Shown here piece by piece: positions 25,901 through 33,883 of a stretch of 64,000 nt of DNA. The translations under genes and the position numbers were made by a program. Source of the stretch: Mycobacterium seoulense (GTDB lineage Bacteria; Actinomycetota; Actinomycetes; Mycobacteriales; Mycobacteriaceae); NCBI RefSeq assembly GCF_010731595.1, contig NZ_AP022582.1, forward strand, positions 4,402,001 to 4,466,000, given 5' to 3'. The notes beneath the pieces were generated by a model. It did not search any database and had not been told where the DNA came from. It saw only the letters and a list, made by a program, of their open reading frames with translations. Position 1 is the first letter of the stretch; each line of letters begins with the position of its first letter.

Positions 25901-27727
25901 CGTCGCCGCCTGCGGGTCGTCCAGCGCCACCCCGACGTCGGCGATGGCCAGCGCGGCCAGCGTGTCGGTCGACGCGAAGTCGCGGTGCAGCGCGGTGATG
26001 AGCAACACCGGCCCGCGGTCCGTGCGCAGGTCGCGCACCAGCTGCAGCAGCGGCGTGCCGGGCGGGTGGCTCACGGCGACGCTGGCGGTCAGGTCCTCGG
26101 TGCCGGCGACGTGGCGCAACACCACCCGGGCGCCGGTCCGGTGCGCGATCTGCAAGAGCGGGATGGCGAACGGGTCGACCTCCCAACCCACGTCGACGCT
26201 GCCCACCCGCTCGCCGTCGACCACCAGATCGGCGTGTTCGAGGCCCTGTGCGGGCGTCGCGGACGACCCTTGCGCCCGGACCCACCGCAGCCGGGCGCCG
26301 GTGGCCGGCAGCTCGTCGGGGTCGGGTTCGGGCGCCTCCTCGCCGTGCAGCAGCGCGTCGGCGACCTCGTAGACGCGGTCCTCGTCCCACCCGGGTACGT
26401 CGCCGCGCGCCTGCAGTACGGCGCGGTTGTCGCCACGCAGTGCCGCCCCGTCGACGACGACCACCTTGACCCGGTCCAGCCGCCGCAGCGCACCCGGGTC
26501 GAGGAACAGCTGCCCGGCGTTGGCGAGGCCGCGGCCCAGCACGGCCGCGAACGTCTGCCGGCCCACGTGCGCCGCCCGCGGCACACCGGCCAGCAGCGCG
26601 CCGGCCGCGGCCTCGGTGCCGCCGCCGGCCAGCAGCGCACCCGCCGCGGCCACCAGCGACGCGTTGGCGGCCTGGTCGGCGTACTCCTCGACGGGCCCGG
26701 CCATCGAACCCTTCGCGGTGTCGATGGCGGCGTCGATGGCCCCGCCCACCACCACGTGGGAAGCCTCTCCCGCGGCGGCGGCCGCCGAATTATGGCGGGG
26801 CGCCTGCGATTTGGGTCCGGCCGACGAGATCACCGGAACCACCGGCGCCTGCGGCCGGTTGGGCGAGGCCAGCTCCGGTTCGCGGTCGCGCCAGCGCTGA
26901 CGGTGCGCGGTGGCCTCGGACACCTGCAGGCTTCGTTGCGCCAGATCCAGCAGCGGCGTGCCGATCGCTTGTGTCAGGCCGTTGGCCAGCGCCGTCGACG
27001 CGCTGAGGGCGATGTCGGTGCCGACGCGGCCCAGCCGCGATTCCAGCACGGCGACAACCCGCGGCTGGTGATTCAGCAGCGCGGCGGCCGCGCGTGCGCT
27101 TCGCGGCGCGACCGGGAGCCTGCCCAGCCAGCCGGTCACCGCGGCGCCGATGGCCGCCACGTCCATGGCCGCGGCGCTGGCCGGCACCAGGATCGCCAAC
27201 GGGTTTCCGGGGTCGGCGAACGGCGCCGTGCGAGGCGAATCTTTGGCAGCGACCAGCGTCAGGTCCGCTGCCACGCCGCAGACCGTGTCCCGGACCTGGT
27301 CCAGCACGGCATCGTTGTCGTCTTCCTTCTCGAATTCGACCACCAACCGGCCAAGGGCGCCCTCGACGTGGGCCGAGGCCACCCCGGGAATCCGGCGGAC
27401 CGGCTCCTCCACCGCGGGCGCGTGCTCGTGCCAGCCCGGGAACGGCAGCAGCGGATCCAGGTCCAGGTGCACGCGCCGCCCGCTCTGCCACCGGATCGGC
27501 GGGGTGACGGCGGGCCCGGAACCGTTGGCGGAAGCGGTCAATCCGATTGCCCGGCCGGTCGTTTGGGCCATCGACTGCATCACCGGGACGGCCAGTTCGG
27601 TGACCGGGTTGGTCAATGTCTGCAGAGCGTCCGCCGCCCCGGCCGCCGTGGACAGGCCCGCTCGCACCACCTGCGCGGCTCCGTCGGTCATGCCGGCGAC
27701 GACGCTGGCAACGCCCGGAATCCTCAC
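22904..27727 (-). CDS. ctpI: Giant P-type cation ATPase CtpI
   Basis: 1607 residues, close to the length I recall for M. tuberculosis CtpI. Working C-terminal pump: TGES at 896-899, PEGLP at 1009-1013, phosphorylation site DKTGT at 1052-1056, KGAPEE in the nucleotide domain, and VGDGANDAAAI at 1331-1341. The N-terminal half holds a ferredoxin-like metal-associated domain (about 86-150), helices, and a decayed copy of the P domain. There LDRVKVVVVDGAALRGDN (about 416-434) aligns with LGRVQTICFDKTGTLTEN, and IADVGVALDDP (595-605) with MADVGIGV. The transported ion is unknown. 27728-27885 holds no gene. Confidence 0.9.
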   Translation of the reverse strand: MRIPGVASVVAGMTDGAAQVVRAGLSTAAGAADALQTLTNPVTELAVPVMQSMAQTTGRAIGLTASANGSGPAVTPPIRWQSGRRVHLDLDPLLPFPGWHEHAPAVEEPVRRIPGVASAHVEGALGRLVVEFEKEDDNDAVLDQVRDTVCGVAADLTLVAAKDSPRTAPFADPGNPLAILVPASAAAMDVAAIGAAVTGWLGRLPVAPRSARAAAALLNHQPRVVAVLESRLGRVGTDIALSASTALANGLTQAIGTPLLDLAQRSLQVSEATAHRQRWRDREPELASPNRPQAPVVPVISSAGPKSQAPRHNSAAAAAGEASHVVVGGAIDAAIDTAKGSMAGPVEEYADQAANASLVAAAGALLAGGGTEAAAGALLAGVPRAAHVGRQTFAAVLGRGLANAGQLFLDPGALRRLDRVKVVVVDGAALRGDNRAVLQARGDVPGWDEDRVYEVADALLHGEEAPEPDPDELPATGARLRWVRAQGSSATPAQGLEHADLVVDGERVGSVDVGWEVDPFAIPLLQIAHRTGARVVLRHVAGTEDLTASVAVSHPPGTPLLQLVRDLRTDRGPVLLITALHRDFASTDTLAALAIADVGVALDDPQAATPWTADIITGTDLAAAVRILSAIPVAREATESAVRLAKGGSTLAGLLLVTGDPSTLSPFAVQRWLNPVNAAAAAALMQGTFAASRVLRLPDPTPQPLTAWHALDPEIVYSRLASRTRPLAVEPGVAPWRQLLDDLSYNPVVAPLRGPASQVGRLLTATRAELADPLTPILAVGAAASAIVGSSVDALLVAGVMTANAIAGGVQRLRAEAAVAELFAEQDQYARRVVVPAVATARRRLEAARTAERTVSVNAKSLRPGDIIDLAAPEVVPADARLLVAEDLEVDESFLTGESLPVDKQVEPVAVADSDRASMLFEGSTIVAGHARAIVVATGAGTAAQRAISAIADVESAAGVQARLRELTSKVLPLTLAGGAAVTGLALLHQGSLRQAVADGVAIAVAAVPEGLPLVATLAQLAAAQRLSRRGVLVRTPRAVEALGRVQTICFDKTGTLTENHLRVVRGVPHGTDADGAFPDVADPASVAVLRAAARSSTQPHNGGGHAHATDEAILTAANSVDAQWASDWTVIADVPFESSRGYSAAIGVAGGNGGPMLMVKGAPEEVLPRCRFTDSEAEHDRAESLVLRLAEQGLRVLAVAQRRWERGTDEDATDADEVDAAAHDLELLGYVGLADTARPSARPLIEALVEAGRRVVLITGDHPVTARAIARQLGLPEDAREITGAELAALGEEDRAKVAADVQVFARVSPEQKVQIVAALQAGGQAIAMVGDGANDAAAIRMADVGIGVSGRGSSAARGAADIVLTDNDLGVLLDALVEGRGMWGGVRDAVSILVGGNVGEVLFTLIGTALGTGRAPVGTRQLLLVNLLTDMFPALAVAVTPQYPEPEEAEDGADRDAEELHRAFQLATLSGPSPSLDAPLMRQIVTRGAVTAAGATAAWAIGRWTPGTERRTSTMGLTALVTTQLAQTLLTRRHSPLVLGTALGSAGVLVAIVQTPGVSHFFGCTPLGPVAWSGVVSATAGATVVSVLAPNWLAKQVAALEPKHD

Positions 27728-27885
27728 TCAGTCACCCTTCGACTACCTCTACCGCGCTAATGATCCTGGGGGGCAGGGAACCTGTCCACCGTTGCGATCG
27801 TGGACTCCTGCGACGGCACCGGCGACTCCGGCGGTCGGGCCTTCCTTGGGTAACCGGAGGTGCGGTCGCTGCCCCTGCGCACAGG

Positions 27886-28839
27886 TTACCGGCTGGAGGG
27901 GAAACCGAACTTGCCGAACAGGCCGGGGTCCAGGAAGACCGTGACGGTGGCGACCCCGTCGGGACCTGTGGTGAGGACGTGGATGGAGTGGGCCCGCATC
28001 GTCCCGTCGGCGGCCCGGCGGTACTCGGCGACCGCCGGTTGTGCGTTCGCGGACGTCGGGATCATCGCGATGTCACCCGGCTTGGCGAACGCACGCGCGG
28101 ACAGGAACCGCAGGACCGGTTCGCGGCCGGTGAACCAGATAGGCAGGGGCGGCATTTCGAGTTTCACATCCGCTTGCAGCAGCGCCGTGAGGGCGGCCAT
28201 GTCCGCGTTTTCGAATGCCGCGCAGTAACGGTCGAGCAGTTCACGGCGCGCGGCGTCGTCGGGCTCGGACAGTTCTTCCTCGTCCGGGGAGATCTCGGCG
28301 AGGCGGGCCCGCGCGCGCTGCAGTGAGCTGTTGACCGCGGCCGGCGTCGTCTCGAGCAGCTCGGCCACCTCCGCGGCGCTGAACTGGACCACGTCGCGCA
28401 GGATGAGCACCGCTCGCTGGCGGGCGGGTAGCTCCTGCATGGCGGTCATCACGGCGAGCCGCAGGCTCTGCCGCGCGGTGACGTCGTCCTCCGGTGTCGG
28501 CATCAGCGAGTCCGGGATGGGCTCCAGCCACTCGTGCGCGCCGCCGACCGCGTCGAGGCTGGCGTCCGGGTCGACCGATCCGTCGCCGAGCCCGGCCGGC
28601 AGGACGCGGCGGCCCCGGTTCTGCAGGGCCCGCAGGCATGCGGTCGTCGCGATGCGGTAGAGCCACGTTCGCAATGCCGCGCGTTCCTCGAACCGCTGAT
28701 AGCCGCGCCAGCCGTTGAGGTAGGTCTCCTGGACGAGGTCCTCGGCATCGTGCACCGACCCGAGCATGCGGTAACAGTGCGCGATCAGCTCCGCGCGAAA
28801 CGGCGCTGCCTGCGCGATGAAATCCTCCCTCGCCGGCAT
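27886..28839 (-). CDS. ECF sigma factor with C-terminal SnoaL-like domain (SigG-related)
   Basis: 317 residues. Region 2: LIAHCYRMLGSVHDAEDLVQETY. Region 4: LPARQRAVLILRDVVQFSAAEVAELL and AAVNSSLQRARARLAE. From about residue 195 a SnoaL/NTF2-type domain follows (LLDRYCAAFENADMAALTALL), as in the SigG and SigJ-like ECF groups that lack a classical anti-sigma factor and are controlled by this domain. No anti-sigma gene is adjacent. It is divergent from an SDR-DUF899 pair across an 8-bp-arm palindrome, and these may be its targets. Confidence 0.85.
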   Translation of the reverse strand: MPAREDFIAQAAPFRAELIAHCYRMLGSVHDAEDLVQETYLNGWRGYQRFEERAALRTWLYRIATTACLRALQNRGRRVLPAGLGDGSVDPDASLDAVGGAHEWLEPIPDSLMPTPEDDVTARQSLRLAVMTAMQELPARQRAVLILRDVVQFSAAEVAELLETTPAAVNSSLQRARARLAEISPDEEELSEPDDAARRELLDRYCAAFENADMAALTALLQADVKLEMPPLPIWFTGREPVLRFLSARAFAKPGDIAMIPTSANAQPAVAEYRRAADGTMRAHSIHVLTTGPDGVATVTVFLDPGLFGKFGFPSSR

Positions 28840-28901
28840 GGCTTCTCCTGTCTCGGCTGCGACCGAACGCTACTCCAATACAGAGACGGCGGGCCGGGGA
28901 A

Positions 28902-28926
28902 ATTCATCGGTCCGCGAGCGATGAAT
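28902..28926. promoter_or_regulatory. Perfect 8-bp inverted repeat between sigma factor and SDR genes
   Basis: ATTCATCG (28902-28909), a 9-bp spacer, then CGATGAAT (28919-28926). It sits 62 bp from the sigma factor start and 60 bp from the SDR start. The symmetry suggests an operator for an unlinked repressor, because no DNA-binding repressor gene is adjacent. Confidence 0.55.
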
Positions 28927-28986
28927 CCGCGCACCGCGACGCATCTCAATTAGTGAACGCACACCCCAGTGAGAGCGAGGACGAAC

Positions 28987-29751
28987 ATGAACCAGCCCAA
29001 GAGCACGGCCGGCCTGGCCGGCACCACGGCCATCGTCACCGGGGCGAGCCGCGGATTCGGCCGCGCGATCGCCGGCGCCCTGGCGGGGGCCGGCGCCCAG
29101 GTGGTCGGTGTCGCGCGCACCCGATCCGGTCTCGACGCAGCGCGCGACGAGCTGGGCGACGGCTTCGTCCCGGTCGCCGCCGACGCCGCCGACCCCGCGA
29201 CGGCGCAGCGGCTCATCGACGAATACCGGCCGCAGACCCTGGTATTGAGCGCCGGTGCGGCGCCCCACATGAGCCCGCTGCAGGAGCAGAGCTGGGACAG
29301 CTTCAGCCAGAACTGGAATGTGGATGTGGCGCAAGCCTTTCACTGGTCCCGCCACGCGCTGCGACGTCCGCTGGCGCCGGGCAGCTCGGTGATCGTGATG
29401 TCCAGCGGCGCCGCCGTGGCGGGGTCGCCGCTCAGTGGCGGCTACGCGGGGGCGAAGGCGGCGGTCAGGTTCATCGCCAGCTACGCGGCCGTCGAATCGC
29501 TGCGGGCCGGGCTCGGGATCCGCTTCGTGTCCGTCCTGCCCCGGCTGACGCCGGCCACCGACCTCGGCGCCCGGGCCGTCGCGGCGTATGCCGAACGGCA
29601 AGGGGTCGACGTCGAGGCATTCGTGCGGGCGAGTGGGCCCGCGCTCAGCCCGGAACAGGTCGGCCGGTCGGTCCTGGCGATCGCCGAGGGTGAGCCCGAC
29701 GGCGGCGAGGCCTACCTGCTCACCTCGACGGGCCTGTCGGCGGTGGCCTGA
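28987..29751 (+). CDS. Short-chain dehydrogenase/reductase
   Basis: 254 residues. Cofactor motif TGASRGFGRAIAGALAGAG, LSAGAAPHMSP in place of NNAG, and the active-site region MSSGAAVAGSPLSGGYAGAKAAVRF (YxxxK as YAGAK). ATG 28987 has GAGGA shortly before it; an alternative start 18 bases upstream is less well placed. It is followed after 30 bp by DUF899, with an AAGGAGG-like ribosome-binding site there. It is divergent from the ECF sigma factor. Its role may be in stress or detoxification, but the substrate is unknown. Confidence 0.85.
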   Translation: MNQPKSTAGLAGTTAIVTGASRGFGRAIAGALAGAGAQVVGVARTRSGLDAARDELGDGFVPVAADAADPATAQRLIDEYRPQTLVLSAGAAPHMSPLQEQSWDSFSQNWNVDVAQAFHWSRHALRRPLAPGSSVIVMSSGAAVAGSPLSGGYAGAKAAVRFIASYAAVESLRAGLGIRFVSVLPRLTPATDLGARAVAAYAERQGVDVEAFVRASGPALSPEQVGRSVLAIAEGEPDGGEAYLLTSTGLSAVA

Positions 29752-29781
29752 AGTCAGCGAAACCATAAGGAGGACAACGCC

Positions 29782-30519
29782 ATGAAGACACCACCCATCG
29801 TGTCGGCCCAGGACTGGGCCGCCGCGCGCGAACGGCTGCTGGTGAAGGAGAAGGAGGTGATGCGAGCCCACGATGCCCTCGCGGCAGCGCGGCGCCGGAT
29901 GCCGTGGCTGGCCGTCGACAAGGAGTACGCGTTCGAGGGGCCCGGGGGCAGGGTGAACCTGCTGGAGCTGTTCGCGGGCCGGCGTCAGCTGATCGTGTAC
30001 CGCGCCTTCTTCTCGCCGGGCGTGGACGGCTGGCCCGACCACGCCTGCCGCGGCTGCTCGATGATCGCCGACCACGTCGGGCACCTCGCCCACCTGAACG
30101 CCCGCGACACCACCCTGGTGTTCGCCTCGCGGGCGGCCCAGCCCGACATCGCGCGGCTGAAGGCGCGAATGGGTTGGCAGGTGCCCTGGTTCACGCTGAC
30201 CGACGATTTCGACGCCGATTTCGGCGTGGACCAATGGCACGGCACCAACGCCTTCATTCACGACGGTGAGCGCGTGTACCGGACGTATTTCATCAACAAC
30301 CGCGGCGACGAAGCGCTGGGCAACACCTGGAGCTACCTCGACATGACCGCGCTCGGGCGCCAGGAGAATTGGGAGGACTCGCCGGACGGGTACCCGCAGA
30401 CCCCGCCGTACGAGTGGTGGGAATGGCACGACGCATACGGCGAGCGCGCCCCGTCGCGGTGGTTCGGCGAGCCCGATCCCGACGACCCGAACGACCCGCG
30501 TCCGCCGCGCGGCGGCTAA
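29782..30519 (+). CDS. DUF899 thioredoxin-like protein
   Basis: 245 residues with the DUF899 pattern: LLVKEKEVMRAHDALAAARRRMPW, YAFEGPGG, CRGCSMIADHVGHL, FTLTDDFDADFGV and FINNRGDEALGNTWSYLD. The fold is thioredoxin-like; the CxxC (CRGC) sits in an unusual central position rather than at the classical N-terminal site. It is probably an oxidoreductase or stress protein. It is co-transcribed with the SDR. The C-terminal 15 residues are Pro/Asp rich. Confidence 0.8.
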   Translation: MKTPPIVSAQDWAAARERLLVKEKEVMRAHDALAAARRRMPWLAVDKEYAFEGPGGRVNLLELFAGRRQLIVYRAFFSPGVDGWPDHACRGCSMIADHVGHLAHLNARDTTLVFASRAAQPDIARLKARMGWQVPWFTLTDDFDADFGVDQWHGTNAFIHDGERVYRTYFINNRGDEALGNTWSYLDMTALGRQENWEDSPDGYPQTPPYEWWEWHDAYGERAPSRWFGEPDPDDPNDPRPPRGG

Positions 30520-30566
30520 ATCGGGTCGAAGCGCATTTGGCTTTTGCGGCCCCGAATAACACGAAT

Positions 30567-30594
30567 GCGCGGTAGCCGTACAACGGCTACGCGC
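30567..30594. terminator. Hairpin terminator between convergent genes
   Basis: GTAGCCGT-ACA-ACGGCTAC is a perfect 8-bp stem with a 3-base loop (30572-30590). It is extended by GCGC/GCGC with one bulged G. It lies between the DUF899 stop and the end of the convergent small gene. There is no T-run, which is common for mycobacterial terminators. Confidence 0.6.
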
Positions 30595-30620
30595 GCAATA
30601 TTCGGCTGAGTGAATTCGGG

Positions 30621-30845
30621 CTATAAAATTCGGTGGTTCGCCCTGTTGACGTGGTAGCCCGCCGGGAACGACTTCTCGATGACCTGCAGCTGGTGGTCCA
30701 CCCTGGACTCGAGCTCGAGGACGACGCAACTGTCGCCGACGGTCTTCGATTCCAGGACTATGTACCGCTGGCCGCAATCCATGATGGGATCACCTGAGTG
30801 CAATGTTTCGACGGGCACCAATTCCGGGGTTCCGTTTGATTCCAC
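30621..30845 (-). CDS. Small hypothetical protein
   Basis: 74 residues from a GTG start. The sequence is acidic and predicted mostly beta: LVPVETLHSGDPIMDCGQRYIVLESK, SCVVLELESRVDHQLQVIEKSF, ending VNRANHRIL. The hydrophobic/polar alternation looks like real coding sequence rather than a shadow, and no better frame covers the region. Family not recognised. It follows the NTF2-like gene on the same strand, with a 59-bp gap. Confidence 0.55.
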   Translation of the reverse strand: MESNGTPELVPVETLHSGDPIMDCGQRYIVLESKTVGDSCVVLELESRVDHQLQVIEKSFPAGYHVNRANHRIL

Positions 30846-30904
30846 CCATCACACGCTAGGTCAAACTCGCGGGTGAGGGAATAGTTTCCGGGCGACCCCG
30901 GGCG

Positions 30905-31276
30905 TCACTGCGCCCCAGGCTGCTTGAAGAACACGCTGACGCGAGAGATCCGGCCGTCGTCGGCGCCCTCGAACAGGATGCACTCCGGCCAGACCTTGGT
31001 GACCCCGTCGATCTCGAACGCCTCGGTCAGCTCGACGTAGGACAGCCGGGTGTTCACGTGTGAAACCCGCTGCACCTCCAGCCGGTGGCCGGCCAAATTG
31101 GTCAGGACCTTGCGCAGGTAGGCGACATAGTGCTGCTTGCCCTCGACGACGTCGCAGAACGGGCCCTCCCGCACCAGGCCTTCGTCGGCGATCGTTGCGG
31201 CAAGACCGTCCCAGTCGTGCGCGGCCAGGCACTCCAGATAGCGCTCGACCATTCCCGGCTCGCTCACCCCCACCAC
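30905..31276 (-). CDS. NTF2-like protein
   Basis: 123 residues. The SnoaL/ketosteroid-isomerase-like pattern begins MVERYLECLAAHDWDGLAATIADEGLVREGPF and continues VSHVNTRLSYVELTEAFEIDGVTKVWPECILFE, then GRISRVSVFFKQPG. The second ATG (MVERYLE) is an alternative start. It is divergent from the rhomboid gene, with about 78 bp between starts. Substrate unknown. Members often serve as isomerases, dehydratases or ligand-binding proteins. Confidence 0.75.
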   Translation of the reverse strand: MVGVSEPGMVERYLECLAAHDWDGLAATIADEGLVREGPFCDVVEGKQHYVAYLRKVLTNLAGHRLEVQRVSHVNTRLSYVELTEAFEIDGVTKVWPECILFEGADDGRISRVSVFFKQPGAQ

Positions 31277-31354
31277 AGTAGGCGACCGATCAGCCGCAAA
31301 ACAGCTTTGCTAAAGCGCCGCGCCGGGCCCGGCGGTGCGGGCGAGAATGGGGCG

Positions 31355-32221
31355 ATGAGCGCACCGAGCCCACCCGATTCGCCGCCCGCCGCCCCGAGTT
31401 GCTATCGGCATCCGGGCCGGCCGACGTACGTCCGCTGCAACCGTTGTGAGCGCTACATCTGCGGGGACTGCATGCGCAGCGCCGCGGTCGGTCAGCAGTG
31501 CGTGGAGTGCGTGCGGGCGGGCGCCCGGACCATCCGGCAACCGCGGACCCGCTTCGGCGGGCGCCAGCGCACGGACACGCCGGTGCTCACCTACGCCCTG
31601 ATCGCGATCAACGTGCTGGCCTTCGTGCTGCAGATGGCCTCGGGGAATCTGGAGAAGCAACTCGCGCTGTGGCCGCCGGCGGTCGCCGACGGCCAGTTCT
31701 ACCGCTTGGTGACGTCGGCGTTCCTGCATTACGGGGCGACGCATCTGCTCTTCAACATGTGGGCCCTGTATGTGGTCGGTCCGCCACTCGAAATGTGGTT
31801 GGGCCGCCTGCGTTTCGGCGCGCTCTACGCACTGAGCGGGCTGGGCGGTTCGGTGTTGGTCTATCTGATTTCGCCGCTCGACACGGCGACGGCGGGCGCC
31901 TCGGGTGCCATCTTCGGTTTGTTCGGCGCCACCTTCGTGGTAGGCAAGCGGCTGGCCTTCGACATCCGCTGGGTGGTGGCGGTGATCGCGATCAACCTGG
32001 TCTTCACCTTCCTGGTGCCGTTGATCAGTTCGCAACGCATCAGCTGGCAGGCGCACCTGGGTGGGTTGGTCACTGGTGCGCTGGTCGCCGCGGCCTACGT
32101 TTATCCGCCAAGGGAGCGCCGCAACGCGATCCAGGCCGCGGTGACGGTCATCGTTTCGATGGTGTTCGCCGTGCTGGTCTGGTGGCGCACGGGCCAGCTG
32201 CTCGCGGAGTTCTCCGCATGA
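31355..32221 (+). CDS. Rhomboid-family intramembrane serine protease (Rv0110-like)
   Basis: 288 residues. The N-terminal B-box-like zinc finger has Cys/His pairs: CYRHPGRPTYVRCNRCERYI, then CGDCMRSAAVGQQCVEC. About six membrane helices follow. The catalytic serine is in TAGASGAIFGLFGA and the catalytic histidine in ISWQAHLGGLVTGAL; HLLFNMWAL (HxxxN) is also present. ATG 31355 keeps the zinc finger complete. It is one of the genes anchoring synteny with M. tuberculosis. It overlaps the next gene by 4 bp. It would cleave membrane-anchored substrates; these are unknown. Confidence 0.9.
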   Translation: MSAPSPPDSPPAAPSCYRHPGRPTYVRCNRCERYICGDCMRSAAVGQQCVECVRAGARTIRQPRTRFGGRQRTDTPVLTYALIAINVLAFVLQMASGNLEKQLALWPPAVADGQFYRLVTSAFLHYGATHLLFNMWALYVVGPPLEMWLGRLRFGALYALSGLGGSVLVYLISPLDTATAGASGAIFGLFGATFVVGKRLAFDIRWVVAVIAINLVFTFLVPLISSQRISWQAHLGGLVTGALVAAAYVYPPRERRNAIQAAVTVIVSMVFAVLVWWRTGQLLAEFSA

Positions 32222-32679
32222 GCTGGTGGCTCGCCCACGCCGAACACACGCTGACCGAGGACGTGCCCGCACCCCCGGCAGAGGTCCGCGACTTCTATGT
32301 GGACCTGGGCAACATCAAACTCGTCCACCCACTGATCGTGTCCGTGGAGTCGTTGTCACACAGCCAAACCCCGGACGGTGTCGTCCACAGCTACCGCGTG
32401 CGGGACCGGATCCCGTTGGGGCCGTTCACCCTCAACAACACCTACCGGGCGAGGGTGTGGGTGCCGGTGTCCGGTGACGTGCTGACCGAGGCCGACCAGT
32501 CCCCGGGGGTCCACCTGCGCGGGACGGTCAGCTTCGAGCCCATCCCGGCGGGCACGCGGGTCACCGAACGCATCCGGATAGCCGCGCCCCGGCCGCTGGC
32601 CCGGATCACCACACGCGAAGCGGTCAAGGCGCACGTTGCGATGCTGGCCGGTATCCGCCGCCGCTTCGAGGACGGATGA
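32218..32679 (+). CDS. SRPBCC family protein coupled to the rhomboid gene
   Basis: 153 residues, start MSWWLAHAEHTLTEDVPAPPAEVRDFYVDL. The helix-grip pattern includes RDRIPLGPFTLNNTYRARVWV and a long C-terminal helix AVKAHVAMLAGIRRRFE. The ATG overlaps the rhomboid stop (ATGA), so translation is coupled. Function is unknown; it likely binds a lipid or other hydrophobic ligand. It marks the left edge of the catabolic island, which begins 24 bp later on the other strand. Confidence 0.75.
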   Translation: MSWWLAHAEHTLTEDVPAPPAEVRDFYVDLGNIKLVHPLIVSVESLSHSQTPDGVVHSYRVRDRIPLGPFTLNNTYRARVWVPVSGDVLTEADQSPGVHLRGTVSFEPIPAGTRVTERIRIAAPRPLARITTREAVKAHVAMLAGIRRRFEDG

Positions 32680-32703
32680 GCGGCGCGGCTTCCACCCCGA
32701 GCT

Positions 32704-33864
32704 TCACCGGTCCGCGAAGTCGATGATTCCGCGAATGTTGCGGCCCTCACGCAGGTCCACGAACGCCTCGTTGATCTGCTCCAGCCGGTAGTGGCGGGTG
32801 ACCAGCTCGTCGAGTTTCAATGCGCCCGCCTGATACATCGACAACAGCAACGGCACGCTCGTGCGCGGATTCATCCCGCCGTAGAGCGCTCCCTTGAGTT
32901 GTTTGGAGGACAGCACCATCTCCTGCAAGATCAGCGGAACCACAGGCTCGGTATAGGGGGTGATGCCGGTGACCACGCATGTCCCGCCCTTGCGAAGCAG
33001 CCTCATGGCCAACGGGATCAAGTCCACGTGCACAACGCCGGCGGTCACGATGACGCGGTCGGCCATCACGCCGGCGGTGATGTCGGCCACCAGCGGTATC
33101 GACTCCTCGGCGGAGACGGCACTGTGTGTGGCGCCGAAGATCTTGGCCGAATCCCGCTTGGAATCAACCGGATCCACTGCAACGACATAGGTTGCGCCGG
33201 CCGCGCGGGCCCCTTGCAGCGCATTCATTCCGACACCACCGGTACCGATGACGACGACCGTGTCACCGGGCTCGGTGCCCGCCGAAATCGTTGCGGAGCC
33301 CCAGCCGGTGCTGACTCCGCACGACACGAGTGAGGCGGCGTGAAAGGGGATCGCGTCGTCGATCTTGATGACGGACCTTTCCGTCAGCACCGCATATTCG
33401 GCGAATGTGCCGAGTTGACCGTAAGCCATCAGGTTTTCGTCGCCGAGATGCCGCCGGCACGTTCCGTCGGTGGGCATCTCCCTCGAGAACAAACTCGCGC
33501 CGGCGTCACAGATGTAGCTCTGACCGTTCACGCAGAACCGGCAATTGCCGCACGCGGGAATGAACGACATCGCGACGCGGTCCCCGGGCTGCACCGTCGT
33601 GACGCCCGGCCCGATCTCTTCGATGACACCCGCGCCCTCGTGCCCACCGAGCATCGGGAACCAGTCCGGCTCAGGGATACCGGTGGAGGCCCGCACCTCG
33701 GGGGTGGGCAACACGTCGCCGGTGACGAGGTGATCGTCGGAGTGGCAGATGCCGGCAACGGCCATCCGTACCAGGACTTCACCGGCGTGGGGCGGATCGA
33801 GATCGACCTCGCGGACCTCCCAGTCCTCACCGACCCCGCGCAGCACTGCGGCACGACACTTCAT
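32704..33864 (-). CDS. Zinc-dependent alcohol dehydrogenase, NDMA-dependent/class III-like
   Basis: 386 residues. Catalytic zinc: CHSDDHL and GGHEGAGVIEEIG. Structural-zinc loop: ACGNCRFCVNGQSYICDAG with four Cys. Rossmann motif: GTGGVGMNALQGA. It follows the pattern of mycobacterial AdhD-type enzymes with tightly bound nicotinamide. It is the last gene of the left island operon, 19 bp after the SDR, both read leftwards. Within the island it would oxidise an alcohol produced by ring opening or hydroxylation to an aldehyde or ketone. The exact substrate is inferred only. Confidence 0.9.
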   Translation of the reverse strand: MKCRAAVLRGVGEDWEVREVDLDPPHAGEVLVRMAVAGICHSDDHLVTGDVLPTPEVRASTGIPEPDWFPMLGGHEGAGVIEEIGPGVTTVQPGDRVAMSFIPACGNCRFCVNGQSYICDAGASLFSREMPTDGTCRRHLGDENLMAYGQLGTFAEYAVLTERSVIKIDDAIPFHAASLVSCGVSTGWGSATISAGTEPGDTVVVIGTGGVGMNALQGARAAGATYVVAVDPVDSKRDSAKIFGATHSAVSAEESIPLVADITAGVMADRVIVTAGVVHVDLIPLAMRLLRKGGTCVVTGITPYTEPVVPLILQEMVLSSKQLKGALYGGMNPRTSVPLLLSMYQAGALKLDELVTRHYRLEQINEAFVDLREGRNIRGIIDFADR

Positions 33865-33883
33865 TGCGACCTCCTTGGCAGAT

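Noticed and set aside
23909..27760. 1283-residue open frame on the plus strand
   Set aside because: Antisense shadow of ctpI caused by high GC third positions; Arg/Gly/His-rich with no domain, while the minus strand has full P-type ATPase motifs.
27849..27890. GGTAACC and GGTTACC arms upstream of ctpI
   Set aside because: Short arms 28 bp apart, the second overlapping the sigma factor stop; not convincing as operator or terminator.
28870..30777. 635-residue minus-strand open frame
   Set aside because: Covers the SDR and DUF899 genes, which have strong family motifs on the plus strand.
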